A DNA stretch of 64,000 nucleotides. Origin: Campylobacter concisus. Its GTDB lineage: Bacteria > Campylobacterota > Campylobacteria > Campylobacterales > Campylobacteraceae. The stretch covers positions 1 to 64,000 of the forward strand of contig NZ_PIQS01000003.1 of NCBI RefSeq assembly GCF_003048405.1, read 5' to 3'. The notes beneath the pieces were generated by a model. It did no database searches and was not told where the DNA came from. It was given only the letters and a program-made list of their open reading frames with translations. Below are positions 1 to 7,720 of the stretch, one piece after another (position 1 is the stretch's first letter; each line of letters opens with the position of its first letter). The position numbers were made by a program, and so were the translations under genes.

Positions 1-131
1 GTATTAAAGAAAATAGGGATTTGATTGGACAAAATAGATCACTTATTGAAAAAAATAAACACGATATCGAAAAAAATACAAAAGACATCATAACAAATGT
101 TGAAAAAGTAGATATCGATTTGGAAGACTAA
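1..131 (+). CDS. C-terminal end of a coiled-coil protein (5' truncated)
   Basis: An open frame enters from the left edge (codons in phase from base 3) and stops at TAA 129-131, giving the last 42 residues of a protein. The visible part is a regular heptad pattern with Ile or Val at one core position and Asn three residues later: IKEN, IGQN, IEKN, IEKN, IITN, then VDID, each seven residues apart. This matches the Asn-at-d type of trimeric coiled coil known from adhesin stalks and some phage fibres. The protein ends right after the coil, so no YadA-type membrane anchor follows. The gene is convergent with the Lap operon. Its family cannot be told from this fragment. Confidence 0.6.
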   Translation, partial: IKENRDLIGQNRSLIEKNKHDIEKNTKDIITNVEKVDIDLED

Positions 132-338
132 AATTTCTGATTTCTTATCTCGGCTATTAATAAATTTGCTAGAATTTTTTATTTAAGATTTTAGCAAATT
201 ATTTTTTATTTGAAAATTTTATATTTATTGTATTCTTCAGCTAGTAAAAGTTATGTATGTATTTCTTATGGGCGCATGTATAAAAAATTTATAGTTTTTG
301 AAGAAGAATCTTAATTTTTAAAAAAATAAATCAAGATT

Positions 339-977
339 TTATGCATCAAGCTGCTTCATTAAAAGCACAAGCCCTATTCTATCCTTTACATTTAGCTTAC
401 TATAAATCGAGCTTGTATGTGCTTTGACTGTTCTTAGTGTAATACCTGTTTTTTCTGAAATTTCATTATTTGTTAGACCCTGATAGATTAAATCTGCAAT
501 TTCTCTTTCCCTTGAACTAAGCTCAGAGAGATCAGTCCTTTTATCTGCCTTTTCACTTTCACTATTAATATATGAGCCGCTTAGCTCACTAATCATTGCC
601 TGAACAAATTCTTGGTAAAGCCATATATTTCCATTAAAAATAGTTTCAAAAGCATCTTCAAAGTGAGTCTTTCTCATGTGGGAATTTGCATAGCCCTTGA
701 TTCCAAGTGTAAGCAGATGCTTGCCTTCGTTTATCGTTGGTCTATTTGAGAGTATGAGTATTTTTATATTTGGTGACTTTTCAATTATATTTTTTATAAC
801 ATCATCAATATTATCTTTAAAAACATCAATATCAATGCCTATAATATCAACATTGTCATTTATATGAGAAAAAAACTCTTTTCTATTATGTATAAATTTC
901 ACATCGCTATTGCCAGTAAAATAGCTTCTCCAAATATTGTTTAATGCACTATTTTGTGTAAATAAAATAACTTGCAT
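339..977 (-). CDS. LuxR/CsgD-like transcriptional regulator with degenerate receiver domain
   Basis: 212 aa. Residues about 1-125 have the layout of a receiver domain. The acidic pair normally near the N-terminus is replaced by LFTQN, and the conserved Lys region reads GYANSH, so normal phosphorylation is doubtful. Residues about 150-205 are a LuxR/NarL-type helix-turn-helix (LSSREREIADLI, then TNNEISEKTGITLRTVKAH). Before the linker, W119-L-Y-Q occupies the place where VpsT-type regulators carry the c-di-GMP-binding W[FLM][TS]R motif; the Arg is absent. It is the last gene of the Lap operon, 18 bp after the preceding gene. A CsgD/VpsT-like role in biofilm control is inferred from architecture and context. 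Confidence 0.8.
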   Translation of the reverse strand: MQVILFTQNSALNNIWRSYFTGNSDVKFIHNRKEFFSHINDNVDIIGIDIDVFKDNIDDVIKNIIEKSPNIKILILSNRPTINEGKHLLTLGIKGYANSHMRKTHFEDAFETIFNGNIWLYQEFVQAMISELSGSYINSESEKADKRTDLSELSSREREIADLIYQGLTNNEISEKTGITLRTVKAHTSSIYSKLNVKDRIGLVLLMKQLDA

Positions 978-995
978 TACCTTTCCTTGGATTAT

Positions 996-1487
996 TTATA
1001 TAATTCTTTCATAAATTTTTTTACTATTTATAAAGAATTCTATATAACGACTTTCGCCATTTTTGTGCATCTTGTAATCTATTGATGAGAAAAATTTAGT
1101 AACCACTGAGGATTTTTCTTCTAAAAAAATAGTCATTTCAAAAAAATCTTGTGATATAGCATATTTATAAGGAGTATTTAAATTTAAAATTCCAGGATCA
1201 AAGTCAAATTTATCCAAACTCTGGTCAAAGCCTTTTATTAAAATTTTAATGTTTCTTACTATATCATCTTGAATTTTTATATTTTCAAATAGTTTTTTAT
1301 GTCTACAAGTAACATCTACTAATTGTAAAAATTCTATTTCACAATCACTAAATTTAAATCGTTCAATTTCATCATTAACTATATCGCAGCAATAATCATC
1401 TTTTATGAGATAGAAATTTTGTAAATTTTGAAATTTTTCAATGTCGTATTCACCAAATTTCTTATCATAAAAAGCGATCTTGCCCAT
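996..1487 (-). CDS. Uncharacterised 163-aa protein of the Lap operon
   Basis: I do not recognise a family. The protein has no signal peptide or membrane segment, is rich in Phe, Ile, Lys and Asp, and has four Cys in the N-terminal 60 residues (C33, C34 and two more near 49 and 60). It overlaps the upstream HlyD-type gene by one base and is followed 18 bp later by the LuxR-type regulator, so it is almost certainly co-transcribed with the type I secretion genes. Size and alternating hydrophobic pattern would fit a small beta-rich sensor such as a divergent PilZ domain, but the RxxxR and (D/N)xSxxG motifs are not seen, so I do not assign that. Confidence 0.7.
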   Translation of the reverse strand: MGKIAFYDKKFGEYDIEKFQNLQNFYLIKDDYCCDIVNDEIERFKFSDCEIEFLQLVDVTCRHKKLFENIKIQDDIVRNIKILIKGFDQSLDKFDFDPGILNLNTPYKYAISQDFFEMTIFLEEKSSVVTKFFSSIDYKMHKNGESRYIEFFINSKKIYERII

Positions 1488-2953
1488 TACCTCTCCGTTA
1501 AGGCATTTTGTTTTGCCTTCAAAATAGGCTTTAATAAATAATCAAGTATTGTCTTTTTGCCGGTAATGATATCAGCTGAGACTATCATACCAACTTTTAT
1601 TCTAAGCGGTTTTTCTTCGCTACCAAGATAATTTTTCTCAGTTTCTATCCTGACCAAATAATAGCTCTCGCCAGTTTTTTCATTAGTCTCCGTATCGGCA
1701 CTAATCTGCGTTACTTTGCCTTTTAAACCACCGTAAATACTAAAATCATAGGCCGTAAATTTAACCATCGTATCAAGCCCAGGTCTCAAAAATGCAACAT
1801 CAGCTGGTTTTACTTTTACTTCAGCAACCAATTTATCCTCAAGAGGAACGATCTCGGCAATATTTTCACCAGGCTTGATAACTCCTGATACGGTATGAGC
1901 CATCATTTTGCTGACAATACCATTTACTGGAGATCTTACATATGTTCTTTCTACTCTATCGCTTAGACTGATTTGTGATTCATTTATCCTTGCAATCTCT
2001 GCCGAAACCTCATTTAGCTCTTTTTTTGCATTGTTTTTAAAAGCAAGTTTTGCTTCTTCGATCTTATTTTTTGCCTCTTTTATGGTCGATTCGACCCTTG
2101 GCACGGCAAGCACAGATGCGTCAAGCTCGCCTTTTAGGTCATTTACGCGTCTTTGAAGCTGGATATACTCGACCTCGCTAACAAGACCTTTTTTAAAGAT
2201 AGGCTCCATGATAGCTTTTTCTTTTAAAACAAGGTTGTAGCTATTTTGAGTTTGAGAAATTTTATTTCTAAGCTCATTTAGCTCACTTTGGCGTTGATGG
2301 ATCTGCTCTGTTAGAATTCCTATTTGCTCATTTAAGTGATCGATGTTTGAGTTGTGCAAGCTTATCTCGTATCTTACGGCCTTGCTATTGTTCGCATCTC
2401 TTGTTTCGTTATAGTCAAATTCTTTATCATTGGCTTCAGCGTCAAGCCTCATAAATTTAGCCTGAAGCTCATCAAGCCTTAGCTTTGACTCGCCGTAGCT
2501 ACTTGTAAAGTTTTTATTATCAAGCCTGATTAGAATTTGATCTTTTTTAACCTCATCGCCCTCTTTTACAAAAATTTGATCCACGATACCACCCTCAAGG
2601 TTTTGTATCGCTTGGTTTTTACCTGAAGGGATGATCTTGCCACTACCTCTTGTTATCTCATCTATCTGCGCCCACGAAGCCCAGATAAGAAGCCAAAATA
2701 CAGTTATACTAACTGCATAAAGTATCTTTTTTGAAGTCGATGGAGCCTTTGCCAAAACCGCTTCTGAAAGGCTTGACATAAATTTCAAATCATAAGCATC
2801 ATAATTTTTTGTTTGAAGATTAGACTTTATGTCATCTACACTATTTAAAATTTTATTACTAGCTTCCTCTTGTTCTTTTATGTTATTTTCAGAAATTAAT
2901 CTTTTTTCAGTTTTTGGATTTTCATTTTGTTTATTCTTGATATCTTCTTGCAT
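1487..2953 (-). CDS. HlyD-family type I secretion membrane fusion protein (LapC-like)
   Basis: 488 aa periplasmic adaptor linking the inner-membrane ABC exporter to the TolC-type outer-membrane channel. A cytoplasmic N-terminal stretch rich in Lys, Glu and Asn (about 1-75) precedes one membrane helix (about 77-98). A lipoyl-type hairpin follows (about 115-150, GGIVDQIFVKEGDEVKKDQ), then a long coiled coil (about 150-330), then the C-terminal beta-barrel domain (VRSPVNGIVSKM, then KVGMIVSADI). It lies 2 bp after the ABC ATPase gene and overlaps the following gene by one base. The family is clear. The assignment as the LapC equivalent comes from the LapD/LapG neighbours. Confidence 0.93.
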   Translation of the reverse strand: MQEDIKNKQNENPKTEKRLISENNIKEQEEASNKILNSVDDIKSNLQTKNYDAYDLKFMSSLSEAVLAKAPSTSKKILYAVSITVFWLLIWASWAQIDEITRGSGKIIPSGKNQAIQNLEGGIVDQIFVKEGDEVKKDQILIRLDNKNFTSSYGESKLRLDELQAKFMRLDAEANDKEFDYNETRDANNSKAVRYEISLHNSNIDHLNEQIGILTEQIHQRQSELNELRNKISQTQNSYNLVLKEKAIMEPIFKKGLVSEVEYIQLQRRVNDLKGELDASVLAVPRVESTIKEAKNKIEEAKLAFKNNAKKELNEVSAEIARINESQISLSDRVERTYVRSPVNGIVSKMMAHTVSGVIKPGENIAEIVPLEDKLVAEVKVKPADVAFLRPGLDTMVKFTAYDFSIYGGLKGKVTQISADTETNEKTGESYYLVRIETEKNYLGSEEKPLRIKVGMIVSADIITGKKTILDYLLKPILKAKQNALTER

Positions 2954-2955
2954 GA

Positions 2956-5094
2956 TTACTTCCCACTAAGTCTTGCTAAAACTTCATCTCTTGGTCCGTC
3001 CAATAAAATTTTGCCATTATCCATAACTATAAGCCTATCAACAAGATCTAGCATCGACGTCCTATGTGTAACAAGCAGCATCGTTTTATTTGCTGTATTT
3101 GTCTTTAAATTTATTTTTAACTTATTTTCAACCGTATTATCAAGAGAATTTGTTGGCTCATCAAGCAAAATAATAGGACTATCTAGCAAAAATGCCCTAG
3201 CCACAGCTATACTTTGACGCTGTCCGCCACTTATGCCGTCACCTCTTTCAAAGACTGGCATGTCAAATCCGAGTGGATGGGCATTTACATATTCATCAAC
3301 TCCGCTTACTTTAGCTGCTTTTATAATCTGAATATCATCAACATATGGTGCTTTTTGAACAATATTTTCTCTAACCGTTCCTTTAAAGAGCACAACATCT
3401 TGCGGAACATAGCCGATGTTTCGCCTAAGATCGGCTGGATCGATTTGATTAATATCAATACCATCAATTAGCACTGAGCCTTCAGTTGGTGAGTAAAGTC
3501 CCAAAATGAGCTTTTGTAAAGTAGTCTTTCCAGAGCCATTTTTGCCTATAATGCCAACTTTTTCACCTGGCTGAATAACAAAATTTATCCTATCAAGCGA
3601 ACCTTTTGTGGTATCTGGATATGTAAAGCTTACATTTTTAAACTCGATCTTTCCATCAAAAGAATTTCTTCTAACAAATTTTTTACCCTCTGGCCTTTCA
3701 ACAGGCATTTGCATAATCTTACTAAGACTTTGATAGGCTGTTTTTGTCTGCTCAAAATTTGCAGCTAGTGAAGCTACCTGTCCCATAGGAGCGATAGCAC
3801 GAGAGCTAAGCATAACTGCAGCGATAAGACCACCCATTGTAAGATGCGTATCTTGTATCATATAGACGCCAAGAACGATGATGGCAATAGTATTTAATTG
3901 CACTAAAAAAGATGTAACAGTCGTTATCGAAGTTGTAATAATTTTTGATTTAATGCTTCTATTTGCTATCTCACCGGTTGCCTCTTCCCAGTTCCACTGT
4001 ATATGTCCACTAGCACCAAGAGTTTTGATGGTCTCAAGACTACTAAGGCTCTCTATTAAAATTCCATTTTTTATAGCCGAAGCCTCAAATGTACTTTTAA
4101 TAGCATTTTGAAGTGGATCTTTTATAAAAAATGTATAACATAAAATAGCTATCATGATAACAATTGGCACGAGTACGATATAACTTCCTATAAAATAAGT
4201 AACTATCAAGAAAATGATCGCAAATGGAAGATCGACAATGGCTGCCAATGAAGCTGATGAGAAGAAATTTCTAACCGTATCAAACTCTTTTAGATTACTA
4301 GCGAATGAACCAACAGATTTTGGTTTATTGCTAAATTTCATATCCATAACGCGCTCAAATAAAATAGAGCTCATTATGATGTCACTCTTTTTGCCAGCAA
4401 TCTCAAGAAAATATGATCTTACAAATTTTAAAAAAAGATCTATACCATAAACTACACTTACACCAAGTGCTAAGACCCAAAGTGTCTCAACCGCATTATT
4501 TGGCACGACACGGTCATATACATTCATCGTAAAAAGCGGACTAGCAAGAACAAATAAATTTATAATAAAACTTGCAAGAACAACATCAAAATAAATCTTT
4601 TTTGAACGTTTTAGAGTTCCCCAAAACCAATGGTCATTGCCCACATCAATTAGCTTTGTTGAGCTAGTATCCTCTGGAACAAACTCGCGCTTTAGATAGT
4701 ATGCATAGCCTAAATATTCTTCTTTTAATTTACTTATTTCTATCGTGCTAGTACCAGTTGAAAGTTCTGGCGTTATGATATTTGCTGTCTTTTTATCTTT
4801 ACTAAAAGATTGTAAGATGCAAGCTTTTTTGCCTCTAAGCATTAAAATGCAAGGTAAAACTAAAGGAGAGATTTGTTCAAGATCTTTTCTTACAAGGGTA
4901 GAAGCAAAACCAGCACGAGAAGCAGCACGAGAAAATAAAGACCTTGAGCTTTTAAGTGAAAAAAGCTCAATCTCATCGCCATCTTTTACTGGCAAGCCAA
5001 TAGTTAAAGCATCGGCACTGTATGGATTATTATGAAGCTTGGTAAAAATAACCAAACATTGAAGCAGCTCATCTTTTATCTTATCACTATGCAT
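2956..5094 (-). CDS. Type I secretion ABC transporter, permease/ATPase (LapB-like)
   Basis: 712 aa inner-membrane exporter. The N-terminal about 130 residues resemble a C39 peptidase-like domain without an evident catalytic Cys, as in adhesin and RTX exporters whose substrates lack a cleaved leader. A six-helix transmembrane region follows (about 165-440). The nucleotide-binding domain has Walker A GKNGSGKTT near 516, signature ISGGQRQ near 620, and Walker B IILLDEPT near 641. Spacing is 3 bp from lapD upstream and 2 bp to the HlyD gene downstream. It should export a large surface protein whose gene is not in this window. Confidence 0.94.
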   Translation of the reverse strand: MHSDKIKDELLQCLVIFTKLHNNPYSADALTIGLPVKDGDEIELFSLKSSRSLFSRAASRAGFASTLVRKDLEQISPLVLPCILMLRGKKACILQSFSKDKKTANIITPELSTGTSTIEISKLKEEYLGYAYYLKREFVPEDTSSTKLIDVGNDHWFWGTLKRSKKIYFDVVLASFIINLFVLASPLFTMNVYDRVVPNNAVETLWVLALGVSVVYGIDLFLKFVRSYFLEIAGKKSDIIMSSILFERVMDMKFSNKPKSVGSFASNLKEFDTVRNFFSSASLAAIVDLPFAIIFLIVTYFIGSYIVLVPIVIMIAILCYTFFIKDPLQNAIKSTFEASAIKNGILIESLSSLETIKTLGASGHIQWNWEEATGEIANRSIKSKIITTSITTVTSFLVQLNTIAIIVLGVYMIQDTHLTMGGLIAAVMLSSRAIAPMGQVASLAANFEQTKTAYQSLSKIMQMPVERPEGKKFVRRNSFDGKIEFKNVSFTYPDTTKGSLDRINFVIQPGEKVGIIGKNGSGKTTLQKLILGLYSPTEGSVLIDGIDINQIDPADLRRNIGYVPQDVVLFKGTVRENIVQKAPYVDDIQIIKAAKVSGVDEYVNAHPLGFDMPVFERGDGISGGQRQSIAVARAFLLDSPIILLDEPTNSLDNTVENKLKINLKTNTANKTMLLVTHRTSMLDLVDRLIVMDNGKILLDGPRDEVLARLSGK

Positions 5095-5097
5095 CTA

Positions 5098-7047
5098 TCA
5101 TCCAATGTTCTTGATTTCATCTATATAAATTCCTTGCATATTTTTAATGCCAAGATCGATTAACTTTTTCTTCTGCTCTTCGCCTTCAACACCGATTGCG
5201 ATTAAAATAATGTCTTTTGAGCTTAAAACAACATCAAGTGATTGTTTTGTGTTTACTCCTGACTTATCACTTAAGAAGTCAATCAAAACATTTGACTGAA
5301 TTTTTACATAATCAGGGTTAAATTCTTTTAGCTTCTCAATACCTTTTGCATTAAGCTCGAAGTGGTCAAAACCAAATCCAAAGCCAAGCTCTTTTAATTT
5401 TTTAGTAAGCTTAACTATACTTTCTATGCTAATATCGTCTTTATTTGGAATTTCTATATAGTTTTTATATTTCGAAATTTGACTTATCTTTTTAAGAGTA
5501 GCTTCGAGTTTTGAAAAATTTTCATCTGAGTTTAATATCTCTTTGCCCAAATTTATTGCCAAGTTGCCACTTGGTAAGATATTCTCCGGTAAAATTCTGG
5601 CTACCCTATTTAAGATGTGAAGATCAAGCATCGCACCTAAATTTAGCTCATTGACCATCGGCATGAAATATGAGGCCATACGCCATACACCATCTTTATC
5701 AACAAGCCTCAAATAAAGCTCATACTGCTCAAAATTTGAATTAAGATCAATCACTTTTTGAGCTGCGAATTTAAATTCATCCTCTTTTATTGAGTCAAAA
5801 ATAAGCTCTTTGTACTTCTCTTTACCAATCACTAAAGTATTTTGATTTTCATTAAATACCTTATATGTAAAGCTTCCAGCAAGTCTTGAGCTAGCCAATG
5901 TAACATCAGCTGAAGTAAGAAGTGTCTTGATATCAGTATTTGGTGAATACTCAACTATCGCAGCATTTACTGGATACTCGCTATCATTTAGCGCAAAATT
6001 TGCATAAAGCTTTTTAAACTCGTTCATAATTTCATCACATAGAGCCAAGAAATTTGATGAATTTCTACCATACGAAAGCACGATGAAATCATTATCGTTA
6101 AGCCTTGCAACAATTGCATTTTTATCATTATGGATTGATTTTTCTTGTAAAATTTGAGCTATTTTCATTATAACGCTTTGCCATTTTTCAAAGCCAAGCG
6201 TACTTTTTAAATTTATTAGATCTTTAAAACTAACAAGCAAAGCAACACCACTTGAATATTCTTCACTAGCTAGATACTCACTAAATTTAGTTTGAAAAAA
6301 TCTTCTGTTATTAGCACCACTCATTGTATCTTTATATAAAAGCTCTTGATATTTACTGAGTGTAGCTGCCTCTCTCTCAAAAATGTCTTTTACCTTACTA
6401 ACCATAGAGTTCATAGCTAGAACCATTTTTTTAAGATCAGCTGTAAATGGAATTCTTTTTTGAATGATAAATTTATTATCAAGTATGGCCTCAGCCTGAT
6501 CTTGAACCTTCATAAGCGGCCTAAAAATAGCTTTTAGAGCGAAATATGCCACCACAAGAGTGGCAATTATCATTAGAAGAAGAAAATTAAAAATATTTTT
6601 TGAGTTAGTATAAAGCTCATTGTAGGCAAGTGCAGTGCTGCCTTGAACATAAAGCGTGCCAAATTTTGCCCAACCAGTCATAATCTCGCTATCTGCTATT
6701 GGCGCTTCAAACTTGGCTATTTTATAAAACCACTCAGGAATATCTTTAACAACTGTTTGTTGAGAATTTTCAATAAGAACCTTGCCATCAACATCTTCAA
6801 GCTTGATAAGCTTGTATCTACCGCTGTCAAACATAGAATTTATCATTGTTTGAGCCAAGGACATGTCATCTGGATCGATAATAGGCTTTAAAGCAAGTCC
6901 GAGCGAATTTGCTGTATGTCTTGCGTTTTCACCAAGCTGGTCATTAATATATCCATTTAGGCTCTTAAAATTTAAGTAGCCAACAGCCATAAAAATCATG
7001 ATACCAAAAGTTATCACGGCGATCATAATTTGTTTAAATAGCGTCAT
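5098..7047 (-). CDS. lapD: LapD-like inner-membrane c-di-GMP receptor, degenerate GGDEF/EAL
   Basis: 649 aa. One N-terminal membrane helix (about 6-27), a periplasmic LapD/MoxY-type domain, a second helix (about 150-172), a HAMP-like segment, then GGDEF and EAL domains. Both active sites are degenerate. The GGDEF position near residue 318 reads NDNDF after ARL, and the EAL position near residue 440 reads ELY within QYELYLRL. A binding role rather than synthesis or hydrolysis of c-di-GMP is therefore expected. In known LapD systems the c-di-GMP-bound form holds the LapG protease in the periplasm. The start ATG overlaps the lapG stop by four bases. Confidence 0.92.
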   Translation of the reverse strand: MTLFKQIMIAVITFGIMIFMAVGYLNFKSLNGYINDQLGENARHTANSLGLALKPIIDPDDMSLAQTMINSMFDSGRYKLIKLEDVDGKVLIENSQQTVVKDIPEWFYKIAKFEAPIADSEIMTGWAKFGTLYVQGSTALAYNELYTNSKNIFNFLLLMIIATLVVAYFALKAIFRPLMKVQDQAEAILDNKFIIQKRIPFTADLKKMVLAMNSMVSKVKDIFEREAATLSKYQELLYKDTMSGANNRRFFQTKFSEYLASEEYSSGVALLVSFKDLINLKSTLGFEKWQSVIMKIAQILQEKSIHNDKNAIVARLNDNDFIVLSYGRNSSNFLALCDEIMNEFKKLYANFALNDSEYPVNAAIVEYSPNTDIKTLLTSADVTLASSRLAGSFTYKVFNENQNTLVIGKEKYKELIFDSIKEDEFKFAAQKVIDLNSNFEQYELYLRLVDKDGVWRMASYFMPMVNELNLGAMLDLHILNRVARILPENILPSGNLAINLGKEILNSDENFSKLEATLKKISQISKYKNYIEIPNKDDISIESIVKLTKKLKELGFGFGFDHFELNAKGIEKLKEFNPDYVKIQSNVLIDFLSDKSGVNTKQSLDVVLSSKDIILIAIGVEGEEQKKKLIDLGIKNMQGIYIDEIKNIG

Positions 7048-7706
7048 AAATCCTCTTTTCCTATCCTATCTATTAGTTCCATCCACTTAGGATTTTGTTT
7101 TTTATTTCCACCTGGTATTGCTTGACCAAGACCTTCTTGTTTTGCCAAGTATAGCGAATCACCATTAAAACTATAAACTGGAACAAGGTCTGTTCTTTGA
7201 GTTGCGATTTTTATTTTACCATTTATGTTATCTAAAATTAATGGAATAGATTTTGGTGTATCGTAGTATGCTAAAACCATATGAGCTTGATTGTATCTTA
7301 AGGCTTTAACATATGTGAAGTATAATTTTTGAGTTGGAATTCCTAGCTGCTTTAGTGTAAAATATTTTGCGATAACGTAGTCTTCGCAGTCACCAGCACC
7401 TTTTCCTATAAATTCCATTCTAGTAGCCCAATAATCCTTTTTGTGCCAAAGCTGCATATCATCAACCCATCTAAAAGAGTTAAAAAAGTCATTTACTTTT
7501 ATTAATTTCTCTTGTTCAGTTGCATCTTGCAATGAAGCCATTAAAGAATTTAGAGCAGAAGCCCTTCTTCTTGCATCTTCTCCATAAATTTTAGCTACCT
7601 TTGCTATAGTTGTTGATTTTATAAAATCTCCAATAGCACTTGCTAATAATAAAAAAAGGACGCTTACTATAAGCGTCCAAAAATTTGTCTTGACCCTCAT
7701 GGTCAT
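7044..7706 (-). CDS. lapG: LapG-like periplasmic transglutaminase-like cysteine protease
   Basis: 220 aa with an N-terminal hydrophobic export segment (about 9-26). The bacterial transglutaminase-like cysteine protease triad is visible as C107 (GAGDCEDY), H142 (NQAHMVLAY) and D159 (LILDNING). In characterised systems LapG clips the N-terminus of a type I-secreted adhesin and releases it from the surface unless LapD sequesters it. It overlaps lapD by four bases and follows the tolC-type gene by 14 bp. A second ATG three codons in is an alternative start; neither start has a strong ribosome binding site. Confidence 0.93.
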   Translation of the reverse strand: MTMRVKTNFWTLIVSVLFLLLASAIGDFIKSTTIAKVAKIYGEDARRRASALNSLMASLQDATEQEKLIKVNDFFNSFRWVDDMQLWHKKDYWATRMEFIGKGAGDCEDYVIAKYFTLKQLGIPTQKLYFTYVKALRYNQAHMVLAYYDTPKSIPLILDNINGKIKIATQRTDLVPVYSFNGDSLYLAKQEGLGQAIPGGNKKQNPKWMELIDRIGKEDL

Positions 7707-7720
7707 TACTTTTTACATTT

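Noticed and set aside
996..1487. PilZ domain in the unknown Lap operon protein
   Set aside because: Neither RxxxR nor (D/N)xSxxG can be found.
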